A stretch of DNA of 5,242 nucleotides from NCBI GenBank assembly GCA_017989775.1, contig JAGNPF010000134.1, positions 1 through 5,242 on the forward strand, read 5' to 3'. Below, piece after piece: positions 1 through 5,242 of the stretch. This DNA comes from Flavobacterium sp. GTDB lineage: Bacteria > Bacteroidota > Bacteroidia > Flavobacteriales > Flavobacteriaceae. The position numbers were made by a program, and so were the translations under genes. The notes under the pieces were generated by a model. That model had not been told where the DNA came from, did no database searches, and saw only the letters and a program-made list of their open reading frames with translations. How positions within the stretch are numbered: position 1 is the first letter of the stretch; every line of letters starts with the position of its first letter.

Positions 1-1527
1 GCCTTTGGAATACTTCTTGGCGGAGGGCTTAATTTTCCTGGCCAAGAGCATTTTTTGGTCAAAAACATTTCAAAAAACAAGCTCAACAGACTCCTTGATT
101 TTATAAACAACGAATATGTGGACAGCGTGAATTCCGATTCTATCATGAAACACGCCATTGACAACGTTTTGGGGCAACTCGATCCGCATTCCGTTTATAT
201 TCCTGCAAGCGAACAAGAGCAAGTTGCCGAAAGCATGCGGGGCGATTTCGTGGGAATTGGTGTTAATTTTTATATGTACAATGATTCGGTGGCAATCATA
301 AAACCCATTGAAAACAGTCCGTCTGAAAAAGCGGGAATCAAGGCGGGAGACCGAATCCTGTATGCCGACAAGACAAAAATGTTTGGTCGCCAATTGCCAA
401 ACGACAGCTTGTTTGCCAAACTAAAAGGAAAAGAAGGTTCCGAAATCGTGCTCACGATTTACAGAAAATCGGAAAACAAAAAACTCAAAATCAAAGTCAA
501 GCGTGGTGTCATTCCCATAAAAAGTGTCGATGCAGTCCTGCTTTTGGATGCCGTGACGGGATACATAAAAATAAATCGTTTTGCCGAAACCACCTACGAC
601 GAGTTCAAGGCAGGCTTGGACGATTTGAGAAAAAAAGGGGTCAAGTCCCTGGTAATCGATCTTCGGGACAATGGTGGAGGTTATATGGAAGAAGCCATTT
701 CCATTGCCGACGAATTTTTGAAAGACAAGCAACTCATCGTCTTCACCAAAAATAAAAGAGGAACCACAAACAAAACTTTCGCGACCAAAAAGGGCAGTTT
801 CGAGACCGGAAAAGTCGTGGTATTGATCAACGAAAACAGTGCTTCGGCGAGCGAGATATTGGCGGGAGCCATCCAGGACAACGATAGGGGAACCATTGTG
901 GGGCGTCGTTCTTTTGGAAAGGGATTGGTACAGCGAGAACTGGATTTTTCCGATGGGTCGGCTGTGCGGTTGACCATTGCAAGATATTATACGCCAACAG
1001 GTCGTTCGATACAGAAACCATATTCAAACGGGAAGGAAGATTATTCCAAGGAATCGGAATCGCGATTCAAAAACGGGGAATTGTACCATAAAGACAGCAT
1101 AAAAGCACCCAAGGAGGAAAAATTCAAAACCCCAAAAGGCAGGATTGTTTACGGTGGTGGAGGAATTGTTCCAGATGTTTTTGTGCCGCTGGAAATGAAT
1201 CAGGGCAACGAACACACGACTTATTTGCTGCAGTCCGGATTTATGGGACATTTTGTTTTCGAACAATTGGATCGCGACAGAAGTACTTTCAAAGGACTGA
1301 CTTTCGAAGAATTTAAGGCAAAAGTTGATGCAACTGATTTGTATTTCAATTCGTTTCAAAAATATCTTTCCAAGAATGAAATAGAAATGAAACTGGACAA
1401 AAACAAGTCTTTGGTCAAACGTTATTTGTCTGCCGAATTTGCCCGACAATTATTCAATGAAGGCAAATATCATGAAATTTTGCTCAAAGAAGACGCCATG
1501 ATCAAGAAGGTTTTAAAGAAAGTCTAG
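1..1527 (+). CDS. S41 family C-terminal processing peptidase, 5' end cut by the window
   Basis: Serine protease of the Ctp/Prc (S41) family, probably anchored in the inner membrane and acting on periplasmic proteins. The frame is open from base 1, so 508 residues are visible and the true start lies upstream; the in-frame TTG at 55 is not the start. Visible residues 1-12 (AFGILLGGGLNF) look like the end of an N-terminal membrane segment. A helical region follows (about 26-68, with LDPHSVYIP). Next is a PDZ domain (about 80-172, with GDFVGIGV and SEKAGIKAGDRIL), which in this family recognises substrate C-termini. The S41 core follows (about 185-395). The motif SASASE gives the nucleophile Ser282, and FGKGLVQ gives the general base Lys307 and Gln311. 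The Ser-Lys distance of 25 matches E. coli Prc. The lysine-rich C-terminal part (about 400-508) is typical of Bacteroidota members. No defect is seen, so it should be active. Its physiological substrate cannot be read from the sequence. Confidence 0.93.
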   Translation, partial: AFGILLGGGLNFPGQEHFLVKNISKNKLNRLLDFINNEYVDSVNSDSIMKHAIDNVLGQLDPHSVYIPASEQEQVAESMRGDFVGIGVNFYMYNDSVAIIKPIENSPSEKAGIKAGDRILYADKTKMFGRQLPNDSLFAKLKGKEGSEIVLTIYRKSENKKLKIKVKRGVIPIKSVDAVLLLDAVTGYIKINRFAETTYDEFKAGLDDLRKKGVKSLVIDLRDNGGGYMEEAISIADEFLKDKQLIVFTKNKRGTTNKTFATKKGSFETGKVVVLINENSASASEILAGAIQDNDRGTIVGRRSFGKGLVQRELDFSDGSAVRLTIARYYTPTGRSIQKPYSNGKEDYSKESESRFKNGELYHKDSIKAPKEEKFKTPKGRIVYGGGGIVPDVFVPLEMNQGNEHTTYLLQSGFMGHFVFEQLDRDRSTFKGLTFEEFKAKVDATDLYFNSFQKYLSKNEIEMKLDKNKSLVKRYLSAEFARQLFNEGKYHEILLKEDAMIKKVLKKV

Positions 1528-1533
1528 CAAAAA

Positions 1534-2157
1534 TTATTCCCTTATACTATCGTGAGCGTGGGTTTGAACGCCTCCATTCCATAAAGTAAGAATATCGGTT
1601 GCAACGGCAGCGCCACTTCCGGCAGCAATCGCCACTTGGCTTCTCCATCCGGCCAATGTTCCAATTACATAGATACCTTCAGTTACTTTGTGGTCGGTAT
1701 TTTTTAGTTGGATTCTTTGTTTTTCAGGCAAGGCTTTTTGGTGTGGTTCCACAAAATGCAGTAATCCTTCAATGGCAAAAGTATTGGCGGAACCAATTCC
1801 CAGCACGATGATTTTGGTTTTGTAAGTATTCTTGTTCGTGATTACAGTGAATTCAGGCTGTTCTCCTTCGATTTTCAGAACTTTCTCGTCTGGAATTTGG
1901 GTAATCTGGGGATAGGTTTCGGATAAATGCTGGATGCTTTCGTGCAATAAATCGGCACCCAATTTGCCTGGAGTGATTCCGTAGGCATTGTTGATAAGGG
2001 CTTCCTGGAGGGCAGAAGTTTTTTGGTGGGCAATAATTCCTATTTTCTTGTCGGCTGCGAAGGGTTTGTTTTTGGCAGAACCCAAAACCAAGGCGCAGGA
2101 CATTCCCGAAACGCCACCGCCAATCAGCAAAACATCAAACACCTTAGAACTTGTCAT
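1534..2157 (-). CDS. Short FAD-dependent oxidoreductase-like protein (thioredoxin-reductase-type fold)
   Basis: A 207-residue protein that starts with a Rossmann dinucleotide-binding motif (residues 7-23, GGGVSG at 13-18), as in FAD-binding pyridine nucleotide-disulfide oxidoreductases. KIIVLGIGS (115-123) resembles the second conserved strand. EGIYVIGTLAGWRSQVAIAA (160-179) resembles the C-terminal FAD motif of thioredoxin reductase, but the usual GD is GT here. Thioredoxin reductases have about 310 residues; this protein appears to lack the inserted NADPH domain and has no CxxC redox pair (its only cysteine is Cys21). It is therefore probably a one-domain flavoprotein, or a derived one that needs a partner, rather than a thioredoxin reductase. 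There are no internal stops, so it is not an obvious pseudogene. The ATG overlaps the end of the small membrane-protein gene by 14 bp, which suggests translational coupling. The reaction is unknown. Confidence 0.85.
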   Translation of the reverse strand: MTSSKVFDVLLIGGGVSGMSCALVLGSAKNKPFAADKKIGIIAHQKTSALQEALINNAYGITPGKLGADLLHESIQHLSETYPQITQIPDEKVLKIEGEQPEFTVITNKNTYKTKIIVLGIGSANTFAIEGLLHFVEPHQKALPEKQRIQLKNTDHKVTEGIYVIGTLAGWRSQVAIAAGSGAAVATDILTLWNGGVQTHAHDSIRE

Positions 2158-2347
2158 TCATTTTTTCTTCAATACTCTTCGACATCCTGAATATCAAAAG
2201 TATTAAAACAGCACAAAAAGAAGCGGCAATACCAATAAATGCAATCATGCTGTTTCCTTCAAGAGGGTGTTTGAAATCAAGTAGGCAAATATTGAAAACG
2301 ATTAAGCCTATTGCCAAAACTACCAGTATGTTGGTGAAAAGTTTCAT
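2144..2347 (-). CDS. Small two-helix membrane protein, function unknown
   Basis: A 67-residue hydrophobic protein with two predicted membrane helices, about residues 4-23 and 34-54. They are separated by a short polar loop (DFKHPLEGNS), and the tail is charged (SKSIEEKMNDKF). I do not recognise a named family, although similar small proteins next to this flavoprotein seem familiar from flavobacteria (recall, not checked). The lysine-rich C-terminus suggests that both ends face the cytoplasm. The gene lies 48 bp downstream of the MarC-family gene, in a spacer with no terminator, and overlaps the flavoprotein gene by 14 bp. It may act with, or tether, that flavoprotein, but this is inference from gene order only. 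The hydrophobic pattern and the tight packing favour a real gene. Confidence 0.75.
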   Translation of the reverse strand: MKLFTNILVVLAIGLIVFNICLLDFKHPLEGNSMIAFIGIAASFCAVLILLIFRMSKSIEEKMNDKF

Positions 2348-2395
2348 AAAATATTTTATTTGTAAAAAAGATGGGTAAATTTATAAAAAATTAAT

Positions 2396-2971
2396 TTACA
2401 GGAACAAATCTTTAACATTAGCGGCGAATAATTTAACAGCAATGGCCAAAAGCACCACTCCAAAGGCTTTCCTGATGACGTCCAAACCATTTTTGCCCAG
2501 CATTTTTTCAATTTTTGCCGACAATTTCAAAACCACGTAAACCACGATGATATTCAGGATTATGGCTATGACGATGTTTTCTGTTTGATACTGCGCTTTC
2601 AAGGACAGCAGGGTGGTCATTGTTCCCGTTCCGGCAATGATGGGAAAGGCAATGGGCACAATGGAAGCCGAACTGGAGGATTCGTCTCGGTACAATCGGA
2701 TGCCCAAAATCATCTCCAAAGCCAAAAAGAACAAAACAAAGGAACCTGCCACGGCAAAAGAATGGACATCGATGCCGATGAGTTTCAAGAATTCTTCCCC
2801 CACAAACAGGAAAATAATCATGATCAAACCGGCTACAAAAGAGGCTTTGCCTGATTCGATATGACCGTGTTTGTTTCTCAAATCCACCACGATGGGAAGG
2901 GTTCCCACGATATCGATTACCGCAAAAAGCACCATGCCGACAGTGGCTATTTCTTTAAAATTCAGTTCCAT
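2396..2971 (-). CDS. MarC family (UPF0056) integral membrane protein
   Basis: A 191-residue inner-membrane protein of the MarC/UPF0056 family, whose transport or other function is not settled; the old link of E. coli MarC to multiple antibiotic resistance was not confirmed. Six membrane segments can be read at about residues 8-29, 45-66, 71-92, 103-123, 132-150 and 169-186. The stretch IVPIAFPIIAGTGTMTTLL (104-122) is the family's conserved proline/glycine-rich motif, and an acidic/polar pair in helix 1 (D20, P26) also fits. I chose the ATG at 2971 (MELNFKEIATVGMVLF). The frame stays open upstream to 3151, but those extra 60 residues are cysteine-rich, unlike the family, and contain the promoter-like element at 2991-2998. 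The length is close to the usual ~200. It is probably the first gene of a minus-strand unit with the two genes that follow it. Confidence 0.9.
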   Translation of the reverse strand: MELNFKEIATVGMVLFAVIDIVGTLPIVVDLRNKHGHIESGKASFVAGLIMIIFLFVGEEFLKLIGIDVHSFAVAGSFVLFFLALEMILGIRLYRDESSSSASIVPIAFPIIAGTGTMTTLLSLKAQYQTENIVIAIILNIIVVYVVLKLSAKIEKMLGKNGLDVIRKAFGVVLLAIAVKLFAANVKDLFL

Positions 2972-2990
2972 AATTTTGTGTTTTACGGAA

Positions 2991-2998
2991 CAAAAGTA
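2991..2998 (-). promoter_or_regulatory. -7 promoter element upstream of the MarC-family gene
   Basis: The minus strand reads TACTTTTG, an exact match to the Bacteroidota -7 consensus TAnnTTTG. The predicted transcription start is near 2985, giving a leader of about 14 nt before the ATG at 2971. No clear -33 TTG is seen at normal spacing, so the call rests on the -7 box and its position. It also supports the short MarC start over the longer open frame. Confidence 0.5.
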
Positions 2999-3172
2999 TT
3001 GAATTTCAATTGGTAAAATGAAATGCGGTGCATTTTTTCGGATAATTTGGAATTGGCAAACGGATGCTGTTGATTTCGTTGGATTTTCGATGCAATGAAA
3101 AAAACAAACCACGATAGTTGTTAAAGTCGTGAGAAACTCAAAAATTAACATTCAAAATCCAGAATTGAAAAG

Positions 3173-3180
3173 TATCTTTG
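3173..3180 (+). promoter_or_regulatory. -7 promoter element directly before the DUF3109 gene
   Basis: TATCTTTG matches TAnnTTTG exactly and ends four bases before the ATG at 3185. Transcription would then start at or very near the start codon. A -33 TTG is not obvious; the nearest candidate is TTC at 3151-3153, with a 19-bp spacing. It is divergent from the MarC-side promoter, with the two boxes about 175 bp apart. Confidence 0.55.
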
Positions 3181-3184
3181 CAAA

Positions 3185-3757
3185 ATGTTTCAACTAGGAA
3201 AAACCATCGTATCGGAAGATATTCTTGAAAAAGAATTTGTTTGTAATTTATCGGCTTGCAAAGGCGCGTGTTGTGTCGATGGCGACGCTGGCGCACCATT
3301 GAGCGAGGCCGAAACCAAAATTATGGAAGCCATTTATCCAAAAGTAAAACCCTTTCTTCGCAAAGAAGGCATTGCCGCCATCGAAGCGCAGGGAACTTGG
3401 ACAAAAGGAACCGATGGTGATTTGGAAACACCCTTGATTGACAACAAGGATTGTGCTTACGTCATCTTTGACGGCAAAACCGCACTGTGCGGAATTGAAC
3501 AAGCCTACAATCAAGGAATAGTCGATTGGAAAAAACCGGTTTCCTGTCATTTGTATCCCATTCGCGTGAAGGATTTTACCGAATTTGCGGCAGTCAATTA
3601 CGACCGATGGGACATTTGTGACGATGCCTGTTCTTTGGGCAAGGAACTGGAAGTTCCGGTTTATAAATTTGTCAAGGAAGCGCTTGTTCGAAGATTTGGC
3701 GAAGACTGGTATTTGGAACTCGAAAAAGTCGCCCAAGAACTGAAAGAAGAACGTTGA
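3185..3757 (+). CDS. DUF3109 family protein, cysteine-rich, probable metal or Fe-S binder
   Basis: A 190-residue soluble protein of the DUF3109 family, whose function is not established. It has nine cysteines: 20, 25, 29, 30, 90, 102, 121, 145 and 149. The N-terminal cluster [19 protein letters not shown] (18-36), followed later by PVSCHLYPI (118-126), resembles the YkgJ-type zinc/iron-chelating proteins with their C...C..CC and C..YP patterns. A bound metal ion or Fe-S cluster is therefore likely; this is inference from spacing. There is no signal peptide or membrane helix, so the protein is cytoplasmic. The start [13 protein letters not shown] fits the family's N-terminus as I recall it. 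No Shine-Dalgarno is present and the promoter box ends 4 nt before the ATG. The gene appears monocistronic, with a terminator-like hairpin about 30 bp after the stop. No partner is evident from its neighbours. Confidence 0.9.
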   Translation: MFQLGKTIVSEDILEKEFVCNLSACKGACCVDGDAGAPLSEAETKIMEAIYPKVKPFLRKEGIAAIEAQGTWTKGTDGDLETPLIDNKDCAYVIFDGKTALCGIEQAYNQGIVDWKKPVSCHLYPIRVKDFTEFAAVNYDRWDICDDACSLGKELEVPVYKFVKEALVRRFGEDWYLELEKVAQELKEER

Positions 3758-3786
3758 AATAATTTGAAAACCTTCAATATATCCTT

Positions 3787-3826
3787 TTAAAAAACCCTGT
3801 GTTTTAGGGCGTTTTCTGTTTTTTAT
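3787..3826 (+). terminator. Rho-independent terminator after the DUF3109 gene, probably bidirectional
   Basis: A short hairpin CCCT (3795-3798) / AGGG (3806-3809) with a 7-nt loop, flanked by six A on the left and T-rich sequence on the right (GTTTTCTGTTTTTT). The A and T tracts can extend the stem past a two-base CG bulge. On the minus strand the stem is followed at once by six U. The stem is only 4 GC-rich pairs, but its form and place fit flavobacterial terminators. It separates the DUF3109 gene from nrdB. Confidence 0.5.
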
Positions 3827-3899
3827 AGTTTTTAAGCATTTGATATACAGTTGTTTGGTATTCGTATGAAAAACATTTCAATTGTTAAAAACTCAAGCC

Positions 3900-3945
3900 G
3901 ATTGTGAATAAGTTTGGCTTTTTATAACCATGAGAATTCACAATC
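3900..3945. repeat. Perfect 10-bp inverted repeat upstream of nrdB
   Basis: GATTGTGAAT at 3900-3909 is exactly reverse-complemented as ATTCACAATC at 3936-3945, with a 26-bp AT-rich spacer. The right arm overlaps the promoter-like AATCTTTG at 3942-3949. The arms could be two half-sites of an operator for nrd control, or pair in RNA. They do not match the NrdR box consensus. What binds them, if anything, is unknown. Confidence 0.45.
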
Positions 3946-3949
3946 TTTG
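3942..3949 (+). promoter_or_regulatory. Possible -7 promoter element for nrdB
   Basis: AATCTTTG differs from TAnnTTTG only at the first base. It lies 54 bp before the nrdB ATG, giving an AT-rich leader of about 48 nt. The TTG at 3914-3916 is 25 bp upstream, which is too far for a good -33 box, and TTTA at 3921-3924 is a poor match at 17 bp. It is the best promoter candidate in this 246-bp spacer, but weak. Confidence 0.3.
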
Positions 3950-4003
3950 TAATCGACGAAAACATGATAATTCGTTAAAAATTTCAAAAAATAAAAAATC
4001 GCA

Positions 4004-4981
4004 ATGTCACAAATTGAACCAATTTTACAAGAAAACAAGAATCGTTTCGTAATTTTTCCCATAAAGCACCATGATATTTGGGAATTTTATAAAAGTATGG
4101 AAGCCAGTTTTTGGACTGCCGAAGAAATAGATTTATCCCAAGATTTGAACGATTGGAACAATAAGTTGAGCGAAGACGAAAAATATTTTGTCAAACATAT
4201 TTTGGCATTTTTTGCCGCTTCCGACGGAATCGTGAACGAGAACCTAGCCGAAAATTTCGTGAACGAAGTGCAGTACGCCGAAGCAAAATTCTTCTACGGT
4301 TTCCAGATCATGATGGAAAACATTCATAGCGAAACCTATTCTCTCTTGATTGACACTTACGTAAAAGACGAGGCCGAAAAAAACCAGTTGTTTACCGCAA
4401 TAGATGTTTTTCCTGCCATCAAGAAAAAAGCCGAATGGGCCTTGAGATGGATTAAATCCGATTCATTTGCCGAGAGATTGATTGCGTTTGCCGCCGTGGA
4501 AGGAATTTTCTTTTCAGGTAGTTTTTGTTCCATTTTTTGGTTGAAAAAACGTGGATTGATGCCGGGCTTGACCTTTTCGAACGAATTGATTTCGCGTGAC
4601 GAGGGAGTGCACTGCGATTTTGCCGTGCATTTGCACAACCACCATTTGAAACACAAAGTTTCCAAAGCGCGCATCAGGGAGATTATCGTTGACGCACTGG
4701 ATATCGAAAGAGAATTCATTACCGAGTCGATTCCGGTGAGTTTGATAGGAATGAACGCCACCTTGATGACCCAATACCTGGAGTTTGTTACCGATAGATT
4801 GTTGGTGGAACTAGGTTGCAAAAGAGAATACAACACGGCCAATCCTTTTGATTTCATGGACATGATTTCACTTCAGGGAAAAACCAATTTCTTCGAAAAG
4901 AAAGTGGCCGAATATCAAAAATCAGGAGTCATGAACACGGATTCCGATGCCCAAAAAATTAGCTTCGACGCCGATTTTTAA
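4004..4981 (+). CDS. nrdB: Ribonucleoside-diphosphate reductase, class I beta subunit (R2)
   Basis: The small subunit of class I ribonucleotide reductase holds the dimetal centre and tyrosyl radical that start reduction of NDPs to dNDPs on the NrdA subunit. The 325 residues include a full set of ligands: Asp74 (FAASDG), Glu105 and His108 (ENIHSE), Glu166 (AVEGIFFSG), Glu200 and His203 (SRDEGVH). The radical Tyr112 follows Glu105 by seven residues, as in mouse R2. Trp37 ([10 protein letters not shown]) and Tyr304 (AEYQ) match the radical-transfer residues, and the tail ISFDADF matches the R1-binding C-terminus of eukaryotic R2. The protein is therefore of the eukaryote-like Tyr-radical type rather than NrdF or the Tyr-less form. 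The ATG at 4004 gives the expected N-terminus. nrdA follows after 200 bp. The protein acts in the cytoplasm. Control may involve the inverted repeat upstream; nothing is missing or broken. Confidence 0.97.
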   Translation: MSQIEPILQENKNRFVIFPIKHHDIWEFYKSMEASFWTAEEIDLSQDLNDWNNKLSEDEKYFVKHILAFFAASDGIVNENLAENFVNEVQYAEAKFFYGFQIMMENIHSETYSLLIDTYVKDEAEKNQLFTAIDVFPAIKKKAEWALRWIKSDSFAERLIAFAAVEGIFFSGSFCSIFWLKKRGLMPGLTFSNELISRDEGVHCDFAVHLHNHHLKHKVSKARIREIIVDALDIEREFITESIPVSLIGMNATLMTQYLEFVTDRLLVELGCKREYNTANPFDFMDMISLQGKTNFFEKKVAEYQKSGVMNTDSDAQKISFDADF

Positions 4982-5004
4982 AAAATAAATTAAATATTTT
5001 TTTT

Positions 5005-5030
5005 AAAAAAACCTCAAATTCTACGAGGTT
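5005..5030 (-). terminator. Rho-independent terminator on the minus strand in the nrdB-nrdA spacer
   Basis: Read on the minus strand, AACCTC (5030-5025) pairs perfectly with GAGGTT (5015-5010) around a 9-nt loop. The T run continues from the stem to 5005, seven U in all. On the plus strand the same hairpin is followed by GTTCTCCTCT and not by a U tract, so it is a good terminator only for leftward transcription. No annotated minus-strand gene lies upstream of it, which points to an unlisted short transcript. Confidence 0.5.
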
Positions 5031-5110
5031 GTTCTCCTCTCGATTATTTCGGGACAGGGTGAATAGCCACTAGTTTTTGCGGATACATTAGAATGAGACC
5101 GGGATTAGTT
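5005..5110 (-). ncRNA. Candidate small minus-strand transcript between nrdB and nrdA
   Basis: A predicted RNA of about 105 nt, from the TAnnTTTG box at 5114-5121 to the terminator at 5005-5030. The body is about 45% GC, in contrast to the very AT-rich flanks, as is common for structured RNAs in AT-rich genomes. Local pairing is possible, for example CCGC with GUGG around an 8-nt loop (minus strand, 5083-5068). It also contains a 14-codon reading frame, ATG at 5088 to TAA at 5046-5044 (MYPQKLVAIHPVPK), ending 13 nt before the terminator stem. That frame has no stop from 5046 back to the window end. It could therefore be an sRNA, a micro-ORF message, or the tail of a longer antisense transcript into nrdA. 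I do not recognise an Rfam family. All of this is inference from signals. Confidence 0.3.
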
Positions 5111-5113
5111 TCC

Positions 5114-5121
5114 CAAAAATA
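5114..5121 (-). promoter_or_regulatory. -7 promoter element on the minus strand in the nrdB-nrdA spacer
   Basis: The minus strand reads TATTTTTG, an exact TAnnTTTG match. A TTTTG ends 15 bp upstream (plus 5137-5141), slightly closer than the usual -33 spacing. Transcription would begin near 5110 and run away from nrdA toward the terminator at 5030-5005. Short AT-rich motifs arise by chance, so the paired terminator is what gives this weight. Confidence 0.35.
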
Positions 5122-5181
5122 GTAATACAAATTCACCAAAACAGAAAAGGGATTTTCCGTTTTAAAAAAACAGACAAGATT

Positions 5182-5242
5182 ATGTACGTAGTAAAAAGAG
5201 ATGGGCGCAAAGAGCCGGTAATGTTCGACAAAATCACGGATA
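5182..5242 (+). CDS. nrdA: Ribonucleoside-diphosphate reductase, class I alpha subunit, N-terminal fragment
   Basis: Only the first 20 codons are in the window; the gene continues past base 5242. MYVVKRDGRKEPVMFDKIT is the start of an ATP-cone domain, the allosteric module that senses ATP/dATP and sets overall activity in class I alpha subunits. NrdA carries the nucleotide reduction site and works with NrdB encoded 200 bp upstream. The ATG at 5182 is chosen because the ATP-cone begins at once, as in related proteins. There is no strong Shine-Dalgarno; the leader is A-rich (TTTAAAAAAACAGACAAGAT). Whether it is transcribed from the nrdB promoter or has its own cannot be decided here. Confidence 0.88.
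   Translation, partial: MYVVKRDGRKEPVMFDKITD

Noticed and set aside
55..1527. S41 peptidase starting at the TTG at 55
   Set aside because: The frame is open from base 1 and the upstream residues continue a hydrophobic anchor typical of the family, so the gene is simply cut by the window edge.
2585..2864. Plus-strand open frames inside the MarC-family gene
   Set aside because: They are low-quality readings opposite a clear membrane-protein gene, with no family resemblance.
2972..3151. 60-residue N-terminal extension of the MarC-family protein from 3151
   Set aside because: The extra residues do not look like MarC, and they cover an exact TAnnTTTG promoter box 20 bp before the family-like start at 2971.
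3839..3856. NrdR box near GATATACAG upstream of nrdB
   Set aside because: Only about 9 of 16 consensus positions match and the conserved outer C is missing; no second tandem box is present.
3866..3907. 13-codon ORF (MKNISIVKNSSRL) before nrdB as a leader peptide
   Set aside because: It lies upstream of the best promoter candidate, has no ribosome binding site, and shows no run of regulatory codons or paired attenuator hairpin.
3930..4052. 40-codon frame overlapping the nrdB start out of frame
   Set aside because: It is lysine-rich reading of AT-rich leader, begins before the likely transcript start, and is best explained as chance.
4357..4863. 168-codon minus-strand frame opposite nrdB
   Set aside because: It is fully antisense to a highly conserved gene and reads as a shadow of its codon pattern, with no motif of its own.
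5071..5079. Plus-strand promoter for nrdA at TAGTTTTTG
   Set aside because: There is one base too many between TA and TTTG and no TTG at -33 spacing.

Overview
The window looks like an ordinary chromosomal stretch from a Flavobacterium-like member of the Bacteroidota. Three things support this. The proteins read like flavobacterial family members (S41 peptidase, MarC, DUF3109, eukaryote-like NrdB followed by an ATP-cone NrdA). The spacers are very AT-rich. Matches to the Bacteroidota -7 promoter element TAnnTTTG lie in front of genes, and Shine-Dalgarno sequences are weak or missing. The assignment comes from family recall, not from a search.

Layout. Bases 1-1527 (+) are the 3' part of a membrane-anchored, PDZ-containing S41 (C-terminal processing) peptidase whose start lies outside the window. 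Its stop faces the stop of a minus-strand gene only 6 bp away. On the minus strand, read right to left, come a MarC-family membrane protein (2971-2396), a 67-residue two-helix membrane protein (2347-2144) and a very short FAD-dependent oxidoreductase-like protein (2157-1534). The last two overlap by 14 bp, so the three may form one transcription unit. From 3185 (+) there is a cysteine-rich DUF3109 protein that may be translated from a nearly leaderless mRNA, then a terminator-like hairpin.

From 4004 (+) the ribonucleotide reductase locus begins. It holds a complete nrdB (class I beta subunit, all metal ligands and the radical tyrosine present), a 200-bp spacer, and the first 20 codons of nrdA with the start of an ATP-cone. 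These two subunits together make dNTPs. The nrdB upstream region carries a perfect 10-bp inverted repeat that overlaps a promoter-like element.

The least ordinary part is the nrdB-nrdA spacer. Its middle (about 5031-5114) is clearly richer in GC than the other spacers. On the minus strand it carries a perfect TAnnTTTG box at one end and a good Rho-independent terminator at the other. This suggests a small transcript of about 105 nt (sRNA or micro-ORF mRNA) opposite to the nrd genes. No mobile element, CRISPR array, tRNA or rRNA was seen, and no gene-free stretch exceeds 300 bases.
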